5,972 nt of DNA from NCBI GenBank assembly GCA_029931905.1, contig JAOZRH010000061.1, positions 1 through 5,972 of the forward strand, given 5' to 3'. A program made the position numbers and the translations under genes. Below the pieces are notes generated by a model. It was not told the DNA's origin. It ran no database searches and saw only the letters and a program-made list of their open reading frames with translations. Below, in pieces: positions 1-5,972 of the stretch. The stretch is from Fidelibacterota bacterium. GTDB lineage: Bacteria > Fidelibacterota > Fidelibacteria > Fidelibacterales > Fidelibacteraceae. Positions within the stretch are counted from its first letter, which is position 1. Each line of letters begins with the position of its first letter.

Positions 1-3000
1 CTTAAGGATTGCTGAAGAGGGAGCAGAACCAGGAACATATTCTGAAAGTATTGAACAGGAAGTGTTTCTAGGAAATATTCCACACATGACATTGAGAGGA
101 AGTTTTATTATTAATGGAGCAGAGAGAGCGATTGTTAGTCAATTGCAAAGATCTCCTGGTGTATTTTTTAATGAAGCACGCCATCCAAATGGAACAATTT
201 TGTATAATGCAAGAATAATTCCAATGAGAGGATCTTGGATTGATCTTACAACAGATATATTTGATGCTATCTATGTAACAATTGATAGAAGGAAAAAATT
301 CCCAGTATCTATTTTATTAAGAGCTATGGGATTTAGTTCTGATTATGAAATTTTAACCAAATTTAATGTGCTTGAAAAAGTTAAGGTTGATGATGAGCTT
401 ATTGGAAAGCTTATTGTTACAAGTGTTATTGATGATTCTACTGGTGAAGTAATAATTGAAGCTGGTATTACTCAAGATGAAAGTGTACAAATTAAAAAAA
501 CACATTTAAAGAAATTGCAAAAAGCAGAAATTACAGAAGTTGAAATTGTAAATAATAATAAAGAGATTGATTATAAACTTTTAAGCAATTCAATTCGTAA
601 AGAAAGAGATAAAATTACGCAAGAGCGTTTAGAACAAGGTGGTCCGACAAAAGAAGATGCCTTGTTGTATTTATATAGAAATTTAAAAAATGGTGAACCA
701 CCTTCAATAGAAATTGCTGATAAATTTGTTGAAAGATTATTTTTTAGTCCTAAAAAATATGATTTGGGTGAAGTTGGTCGTTATAGAATGAATAAGAAAT
801 TTAATTTTGATGATAAATTAAAAAGCACTGTTATTACTCAAAATGATTTGATTTATATTGTGCAATATCTGATAAATATGAGAAGAGGTGATAAATTATC
901 TGATGATATTGATCATCTTGGAAATAGAAGGATTAAAACAGTTGGTGAACAACTTGCTGATCAGTTCTCAATTTCTTTTATAAGAATGGCGAGAACAATT
1001 AAAGACAGAATGAATGTAAATAAGGCAGAAGAATTAACACCACAAGAATTAGTTAATAGTAGAATAATAACTTCTGTAATAAATACATTTTTTGGGACAT
1101 CTCAAATGTCACAATTTATGGACCAAACCAATCCTCTAGCAGAGTTGACTCATAAAAGAAGATTGTCTGCTTTAGGTCCTGGTGGATTAACGAGAGAAAG
1201 AGCAGGATTTGAAGTTCGTGATGTTCATTATACTCATTATGGAAGATTATGTCCAATTGAAACACCAGAAGGACCAAATATTGGATTAATTTCATCATTG
1301 GCAAATTATGCTGTCATTAATAGATTGGGTTTTATAGAAAGCCCATATAGAAAAGTAATTAAAGATGGCAAAAAAGTATTTGTTTCAGATGAAGTAAAAT
1401 ATTTATCTGCTGACGATGAAGATCGTAATGTTATTGCTCAAGCAAATGCAGAATTAACGAAAGATGGTAAATTTAAAAAAGATGCAATCAAATGTCGTTA
1501 TGAAGCTGATTATCCAGTTCTTCCACCTGAAAAAATAGATTATATGGATGTTAATCCGATGCAAATGGTAAGTGCTGCTGCTAGTGTGATTCCATTTTTA
1601 GAACATGATGATGCTAACCGTGCTTTAATGGGTAGTAATATGCAGAGACAATCTGTACCGTTATTGTCACCAAAGACACCTTATGTTGGAACTGGAATGG
1701 AAAGAAAAATTGCTTCTGATAGTAGAGCTGTATTGACTTCTGATGTAGACGGTAGGGTAGAATATGTAGATGCAGATAAAATTATTATACAACCAAAACA
1801 ATTTGATGAATTAGATTTTTATGAAGCAGATGGAAAAGTTGAATACAAATTGAAAAAATATAAGCGTACCAATCAAAATACATCAATAAATCAAACTCCT
1901 TTAGTTAGAGCTGGTCAAGATGTAAAAGTTGGAGATCCAATTGCAGATGGGATGTCAACGAATAAAGGTGAATTAGCATTAGGAAGAAATGTCTTAGTAG
2001 CTTTTATGCCTTGGTATGGATATAATTATGAAGATGCCATCGTTCTTAGTGAAAGATTAGTTAAAGACGATGTTTTAACCTCTGTTTATGTAAAAGAGGT
2101 TGAACTTGAAGTTAGACAAACAAAAATGGGTGGCGAAGAATTAACTCGTGAAATACCAAATATTTCAGAAGAGGCTACTAAAGAACTTGGCGAAGATGGA
2201 ATAATTAGACTTGGTGCAAAAGTTAAAGCTGGTGATATTTTAATTGGGAAGGTTATGCCAAAAGGTGAAACGGATCCAACACAAGAAGAAAAATTGTTAA
2301 GAGCTATTTTTGGTGATAAAGCTAGTAGTGTAAAAGATGCATCAAAACGAGTAACTCATGGGACATCTGGTACAATCATTGATACAAAACTTTTTACTAG
2401 AAACGGAAAAGGTTCTAGAAAAGAAGAAAAAAAATTGATAAAAGAATTAGACATTAAAGCTGAAAAAAGAATAGAAAATATTCACAACAAATTTGTTGAA
2501 AAATTATTGAAAATTCTAAAAGGTGAAAAATGTTTAGGCGTTAAAGGAAGAGGTGGAAACACATTGCTAGCCAAAAATACAAAATGGAGTGGCGACTTTT
2601 TCAAGAATACTGATTTTAGAATGATTGACTTAGATACACCTTGGATAGATGATAAAAAGAAATTCTCAAAGATTGTTAAAATATTCGAGAATTATAAAAA
2701 TAAACTTAAAGAAATACGAGATGAGATTGAAAATACACGATTTAAAATTAAAGCTGGTGATGATTTACAACCAGGTGTATTGAAATTAGCAAAAGTATGT
2801 ATTGCTAACAAGAGAAAAGTTCAAGTTGGTGATAAAATGGCTGGTCGTCATGGAAATAAAGGAATTGTATCTATTATTGTTCCAGAAGAAGATATGCCGT
2901 ATATGCCAGATGGTACACCTGTTGATATTATCTTAAATCCTTTGGGAGTTCCATCAAGAATGAACTTGGGACAGCTTTATGAAACAATGTTGGGCTGGGC

Positions 3001-3502
3001 TGCAAAAGAATTAAATACTTATTTTGAAACACCTGTTTTTGATGGTGTTGGTTATAAGCAAATTCAAGATATTTTAGAAAAAGCCGGATTACCAAAAACT
3101 GGGAAAAGTGTACTGTATGATGGTAAAACTGGTGAAGAAATATTAAAAACTGTTGCGGTTGGATATATTTATATGATGAAATTAGCTCACATGGTTGAAG
3201 ATAAATTACATGCACGCTCTACAGGACCTTATTCATTAATTACTCAACAGCCACTTGGTGGAAAAGCGCAACTTGGTGGTCAGCGTTTTGGTGAAATGGA
3301 AGTATGGGCATTAGAAGCATATGGTGCGGCACATTCACTACAAGAAGTGTTGACTGTTAAATCTGATGATGTAGATGGTCGAACAAAGGTTTATAATGCT
3401 ATAGTTAAAGGTGAAAATTTGCCAGAGTTTGGCACACCGGAATCATTTAATGTTCTATTGAGAGAATTACAAGGTTTAGGCCTTGAAATAGAAATGAATT
3501 AA
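1..3502 (+). CDS. rpoB: RNA polymerase beta subunit, 5'-truncated by the window edge
   Basis: This gene encodes the beta subunit of the core RNA polymerase (alpha2, beta, beta', omega), which makes RNA in the cytoplasm. The frame is open from base 2, giving 1166 codons before TAA at 3500-3502. The first codon aligns with about E. coli residue 100, so some 99 residues are missing and the full protein would be near 1265 aa, typical of Bacteroidota-type beta. Visible in order are: the protrusion/lobe block SQLQRSPGVFF (137-169); the lobe; DHLGNRR; the rifampicin region (1094-1177); PIETPEGPNIGLI (1253-1291), a fork-loop neighbour; MPWYGYNYED with the Glu-Asp pair (2030-2035); the flap, ending near EEKLLRAIFGDKA; a charged, probably coiled segment (about 2400-2750) where E. 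coli carries its larger SI2 insertion; GDKMAGRHGNKG (2828-2863) with the lysines equivalent to K1065 and K1073; HARSTGPYS (His at 3209, E. coli H1237); and the C-terminal ESFNVLLRELQGLGLEI. No frameshift was seen. The GTG at 62 is an internal Val, not a start. rpoC follows after 22 bases. The identification is secure. Confidence 0.98.
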   Translation, partial: LRIAEEGAEPGTYSESIEQEVFLGNIPHMTLRGSFIINGAERAIVSQLQRSPGVFFNEARHPNGTILYNARIIPMRGSWIDLTTDIFDAIYVTIDRRKKFPVSILLRAMGFSSDYEILTKFNVLEKVKVDDELIGKLIVTSVIDDSTGEVIIEAGITQDESVQIKKTHLKKLQKAEITEVEIVNNNKEIDYKLLSNSIRKERDKITQERLEQGGPTKEDALLYLYRNLKNGEPPSIEIADKFVERLFFSPKKYDLGEVGRYRMNKKFNFDDKLKSTVITQNDLIYIVQYLINMRRGDKLSDDIDHLGNRRIKTVGEQLADQFSISFIRMARTIKDRMNVNKAEELTPQELVNSRIITSVINTFFGTSQMSQFMDQTNPLAELTHKRRLSALGPGGLTRERAGFEVRDVHYTHYGRLCPIETPEGPNIGLISSLANYAVINRLGFIESPYRKVIKDGKKVFVSDEVKYLSADDEDRNVIAQANAELTKDGKFKKDAIKCRYEADYPVLPPEKIDYMDVNPMQMVSAAASVIPFLEHDDANRALMGSNMQRQSVPLLSPKTPYVGTGMERKIASDSRAVLTSDVDGRVEYVDADKIIIQPKQFDELDFYEADGKVEYKLKKYKRTNQNTSINQTPLVRAGQDVKVGDPIADGMSTNKGELALGRNVLVAFMPWYGYNYEDAIVLSERLVKDDVLTSVYVKEVELEVRQTKMGGEELTREIPNISEEATKELGEDGIIRLGAKVKAGDILIGKVMPKGETDPTQEEKLLRAIFGDKASSVKDASKRVTHGTSGTIIDTKLFTRNGKGSRKEEKKLIKELDIKAEKRIENIHNKFVEKLLKILKGEKCLGVKGRGGNTLLAKNTKWSGDFFKNTDFRMIDLDTPWIDDKKKFSKIVKIFENYKNKLKEIRDEIENTRFKIKAGDDLQPGVLKLAKVCIANKRKVQVGDKMAGRHGNKGIVSIIVPEEDMPYMPDGTPVDIILNPLGVPSRMNLGQLYETMLGWAAKELNTYFETPVFDGVGYKQIQDILEKAGLPKTGKSVLYDGKTGEEILKTVAVGYIYMMKLAHMVEDKLHARSTGPYSLITQQPLGGKAQLGGQRFGEMEVWALEAYGAAHSLQEVLTVKSDDVDGRTKVYNAIVKGENLPEFGTPESFNVLLRELQGLGLEIEMN
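1094..1177 (+). other. Rifampicin resistance-determining region (cluster I) of rpoB
   Basis: This stretch encodes the wall of the rifamycin pocket, matching E. coli residues 507-534. Read directly, the usual resistance positions carry the sensitive-type residues: Asp at 1121-1123 (D516), His at 1151-1153 (H526) and Ser at 1166-1168 (S531). Arg equivalent to R529 and the later R540 (in TRERAGFEVRD) are also kept. The one pocket position that differs from E. coli is Met at 1106-1108, where E. coli has Leu511. From family knowledge one would expect a rifampicin-sensitive enzyme, but the effect of the Met is unknown. Confidence 0.9.
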
Positions 3503-3511
3503 AAATTATCT

Positions 3512-3517
3512 AAAGGG
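3512..3517 (+). promoter_or_regulatory. Weak Shine-Dalgarno-like sequence in the rpoB-rpoC spacer
   Basis: The spacer between the rpoB stop and the proposed rpoC start is 22 bases (3503-3524). It contains one purine-rich motif, AAAGGG, ending 7 bases before TTG at 3525, which is an ordinary distance for a ribosome binding site. The match to the anti-Shine-Dalgarno sequence is only partial. Bacteroidota often initiate without a Shine-Dalgarno motif, so this may be chance or a helper next to translational coupling with rpoB. The spacer has no inverted repeat and no T-run, so no terminator. Confidence 0.4.
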
Positions 3518-3524
3518 ATTAGTT

Positions 3525-5972
3525 TTGAATTTAACATATAAAAAAGATTTACAAGCAAGAAAAATTTTTGAGAGCATTACAATAAAGATATCTTCTCCAG
3601 AATCTATATTGAATAAATCTCGAGGTGAAGTTCTTAAACCTGAAACAATTAATTACAGATCTTATAAACCAGAAAAAGATGGTTTATTCTGTGAGAAAAT
3701 TTTTGGTCCAGTAAAAGATTGGGAATGTCATTGTGGAAAATATAAAAGAATTAGATATAAGGGCATTGTATGTGATAGATGTGGAGTTGAAGTAACTCAA
3801 AAGAAAGTTCGTCGCGAGAGAATGGGACATATTACTTTGGCTGTACCTGTTGTTCATATTTGGTACTTAAAATCAATACCTTCAAAATTGGGGCATTTAC
3901 TTGGAATTTCGGCTACAAAATTAGAACAAATAATATATTATGAATCTTACATTGTAATTCAACCTGGGAATGCAACAATCAATACAGGAAACAAAGAAGT
4001 TCCTCTTCAAGTTAATGAAATTATTGATGAAGAAACATATTTTGAATTGTCTACAAAACAAAATAATTTAGACGAAGAAGTTTCTGAAGAAGACAAGTTT
4101 ATTGCAAAAACTGGTGCAGAAGCTATAGATGAAATTTTAAGTAAGATAGACATTTTTGAATTATTAAATGAATTGCAAGATAGATTGAAAAAAACAAAAT
4201 CTAAAACTGAACAAGCAGCTATTGTTAAAAGATTGAAAATTGTTAGAGCATTTACAAATAATAAAGATGATTCGGACATTTTACATCTAAATAGACCAGA
4301 GAATATGGTTTTAAAAGTATTACCAGTTATTCCACCAGAATTAAGACCATTAGTTCCATTGGAAGGTGGTAGATTTGCTGCATCAGATTTAAACGATTTA
4401 TATCGTAGAGTAATTATTAGAAATAATAGATTAAAACAATTAATCAGTATTAAAGCTCCAGATGTTATTTTGAGAAATGAAAAAAGAATGTTACAGGAGG
4501 CAGTAGATTCTTTATTTGATAATAAACGGAGAAGAACTGCTGTTAGATCTGGCACAAGACGACCATTAAAATCACTTAGTGATATGCTTAATGGAAAAGA
4601 AGGGCGTTTCCGTCAAAATCTATTAGGAAAACGAGTTGATTATTCTGGAAGATCTGTTATTGTTGTTGGACCGGAATTACAATTAAATCAATGTGGTATT
4701 CCAAAATTAATGGCAACAGAATTGTTTAAACCACATATTATACACGAATTATTATTGCGCGAATATGCAACAAATCCTAAAATTGCCAAAAATATGGTTG
4801 ATGAAAGAACACCGGAAGTTATGAGCCTTTTAGAGTATGTTGTAAAAGATCATCCTGTGTTGTTGAATAGAGCTCCAACACTTCATAGATTGGGAATTCA
4901 AGCTTTTCAACCCATATTAGTTGATGGAAAAGCTATTAGATTGCATCCATTAGTATGTGCGGCATTTAATGCTGATTTTGATGGTGATCAAATGGCAGTT
5001 CATGTTCCACTTTCTTACGAAGCAATAACGGAAGCTAAAATGTTGATGATGGCAAATGATAATATTTTACATCCTGCTAGTGGAAATCCAATCACAATTC
5101 CAACCCAAGATATGGTTTTGGGTATTTATTATATTACTGGAATGAGAAAAGGACAAAAAGGTGAAGGAATAACATTTTCATCAACTGATGAAGCTATTTT
5201 TGCTTTTGATAATGAAAAGGTAGATCTTCAAGCGAAGGTAAAATTATATCATAATAATAAGATTATAGAAACAACTATGGGTCGTATTATTTTTAATAAA
5301 AGTCTTCCAGATGAATTACCGTTCTTTAATGAATTGATTACAAAAAAGAAATTGGAAAATATTGTCAGTACAAGTATTGTAGTAGCTGGTAAAGAGAAAA
5401 CAATTAAATCTTTAGACGAATTAAAAGATATGGGATTCAAATATGCAACAAAATCTGGTGTATCAATTGCACTGGAAGATATTCGTATTCCAGATGATAA
5501 ATTTGAGATTATTGGTAAAACACAAAAAATCGTTGATAAAATTAATGCAAAGAGAAAAAAAGGTGTTATTACAGAAAATGAAAGATATAATAAAATAATT
5601 GATGCATGGTCAAAAACTACTGATGCAGTACAAGCCTCAATGGATGCGAAATTACAATTAGATGATGAAGGTTTTAACTCTATATACATAATGTCTGATT
5701 CAGGTGCTAGAGGATCTAAAGATCAAATTAAACAATTAGCTGGAATGCGTGGTTTGATGAATAAACCACAAAAAGCATTAAGTGGGGGGATTGGAGAAAT
5801 TATTGAAACTCCAATTATTTCAAATTTTAGAGAAGGTTTGACGGTTCTTGAATATTTTATTTCTACTCATGGTGCTAGAAAAGGTTTATCAGATACAGCA
5901 CTAAAAACTGCAGATGCTGGTTATCTAACTCGTAGATTAGTTGATGTTGCTCAAGATGTTGTTATCAGAGAA
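3525..5972 (+). CDS. rpoC: RNA polymerase beta' subunit, 3'-truncated by the window edge
   Basis: This gene encodes the beta' subunit, which carries the catalytic magnesium site of RNA polymerase. The frame is open for 816 codons to the window end; FCB-type beta' is usually about 1400-1450 aa, so roughly 600 residues are missing, including the trigger loop, jaw and second zinc site. Visible in order are: the N-terminal ISSPESIL and RGEVLKPETINYR; a zinc ribbon with Cys68, Cys70, Cys83 and Cys86; the clamp helices (about residues 294-333), which bind sigma; the rudder region; LLGKRVDYSGRSVIVVGPEL; NRAPTLHR (4866-4889); NADFDGDQ (residues 482-489); the secondary-channel rim coiled coil (about 5493-5645); and SGARGSKDQIKQLAGMRGLM leading to the bridge helix (about 5835-5942). 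The start is inferred as TTG: the only earlier in-frame candidate is a non-standard ATT, TGA closes the frame at 3495-3497, and the first ATG (3822) lies after the zinc ribbon. The resulting N-terminus, MNLTYKKDLQARKIF, has the usual short leader length. No frameshift was seen. Confidence 0.97.
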   Translation, partial: MNLTYKKDLQARKIFESITIKISSPESILNKSRGEVLKPETINYRSYKPEKDGLFCEKIFGPVKDWECHCGKYKRIRYKGIVCDRCGVEVTQKKVRRERMGHITLAVPVVHIWYLKSIPSKLGHLLGISATKLEQIIYYESYIVIQPGNATINTGNKEVPLQVNEIIDEETYFELSTKQNNLDEEVSEEDKFIAKTGAEAIDEILSKIDIFELLNELQDRLKKTKSKTEQAAIVKRLKIVRAFTNNKDDSDILHLNRPENMVLKVLPVIPPELRPLVPLEGGRFAASDLNDLYRRVIIRNNRLKQLISIKAPDVILRNEKRMLQEAVDSLFDNKRRRTAVRSGTRRPLKSLSDMLNGKEGRFRQNLLGKRVDYSGRSVIVVGPELQLNQCGIPKLMATELFKPHIIHELLLREYATNPKIAKNMVDERTPEVMSLLEYVVKDHPVLLNRAPTLHRLGIQAFQPILVDGKAIRLHPLVCAAFNADFDGDQMAVHVPLSYEAITEAKMLMMANDNILHPASGNPITIPTQDMVLGIYYITGMRKGQKGEGITFSSTDEAIFAFDNEKVDLQAKVKLYHNNKIIETTMGRIIFNKSLPDELPFFNELITKKKLENIVSTSIVVAGKEKTIKSLDELKDMGFKYATKSGVSIALEDIRIPDDKFEIIGKTQKIVDKINAKRKKGVITENERYNKIIDAWSKTTDAVQASMDAKLQLDDEGFNSIYIMSDSGARGSKDQIKQLAGMRGLMNKPQKALSGGIGEIIETPIISNFREGLTVLEYFISTHGARKGLSDTALKTADAGYLTRRLVDVAQDVVIRE
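4968..4991 (+). other. Catalytic Mg-binding motif NADFDGDQ of beta'
   Basis: This is the universally conserved active-site loop of multisubunit RNA polymerases. The three aspartates that hold the catalytic magnesium are encoded at 4974-4976, 4980-4982 and 4986-4988 (residues 484, 486 and 488 when counted from the TTG start). All are intact and the flanking residues match the family, so the enzyme should be catalytically competent. Confidence 0.97.

Noticed and set aside
62..64. GTG as the start codon of rpoB
   Set aside because: The frame is open and conserved upstream to base 2 (SIEQEVFLGNIP), matching internal beta sequence, so this GTG is an internal valine and the true start is outside the window.
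1116..1304. 62-codon minus-strand reading frame
   Set aside because: It lies entirely antisense to the highly conserved rifampicin region of rpoB and shows no recognisable domain.
2928..3215. 95-codon minus-strand reading frame
   Set aside because: Antisense to the conserved C-terminal core of rpoB; its His/Gln/Leu-rich composition mirrors the sense codons.
3498..3500. ATT start for rpoC overlapping the rpoB stop
   Set aside because: ATT is a very rare start and would add residues with no family counterpart; the TTG at 3525 has better spacing and gives the normal leader length.
3503..3524. Terminator or promoter between rpoB and rpoC
   Set aside because: The spacer is only 22 bases, with no inverted repeat, T-run or convincing promoter elements.
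4007..4555. 182-codon minus-strand reading frame
   Set aside because: Antisense to the beta' clamp region; the Ser/Leu/Phe-rich product is what the reverse complement of AT-rich coding DNA gives, and it resembles no family I know.
5249..5689. 146-codon minus-strand reading frame with hydrophobic stretches
   Set aside because: Antisense to the beta' secondary-channel region; the apparent membrane segments arise from complementing Lys/Asn/Glu-rich codons.
1..5972. Novel accessory system, mobile element, intein or CRISPR array
   Set aside because: Both reading frames are continuous and align with beta and beta' throughout; there is no large insertion, repeat array or unexplained non-coding stretch.

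Overview
The window lies inside the rpoB-rpoC operon of a bacterium. It holds most of the RNA polymerase beta subunit gene, a 22-base spacer, and roughly the first 57% of the beta' subunit gene. Both genes are on the + strand, and both run off the window (rpoB at its 5' end, rpoC at its 3' end). Apart from the spacer, no sequence is non-coding.

Organism: the DNA is AT-rich (about one third G+C by eye), with A/T-ending codons and AGA favoured for Arg. From remembered family sequences, both proteins look like the Bacteroidota/Chlorobiota/Ignavibacteriota (FCB) type. In beta' the pointers are the WECHCGKYKRIRYKGIVCDR zinc-ribbon block, the SDLNDLYRRVIIRNNRL and SLFDN clamp-helix blocks, the RRRTAVRSGTRRPLKSL rudder block and the KPQK...GEIIETP loop. 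In beta they are HYTHYGRLCPIETPEGPN and a short charged segment after the flap. Features such as RRRTAVRSG and the QCGIPK...ELFKP block recall the Chlorobiota/Ignavibacteriota side rather than classical Bacteroidia. This is recall, not a tree, so the phylum is only moderately sure.

Layout: bases 1-3502 are rpoB, entered at about E. coli residue 100 and complete to its TAA. Bases 3503-3524 are the spacer, with a weak purine-rich AAAGGG. Bases 3525-5972 are rpoC, apparently started by TTG and cut just after the bridge helix. The two products form the two pincers of the core enzyme and build the active centre together: beta supplies the nucleotide-contacting Lys and His residues and the rifamycin pocket, and beta' supplies the Mg-binding Asp triad and the bridge helix. 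No terminator or promoter is visible between them, so co-transcription is expected.

I found no mobile element, repeat array, RNA gene or novel system. The points worth a second look are modest: the TTG start of rpoC, a Leu-to-Met change in the rifampicin region, and small lineage-specific differences in both subunits.
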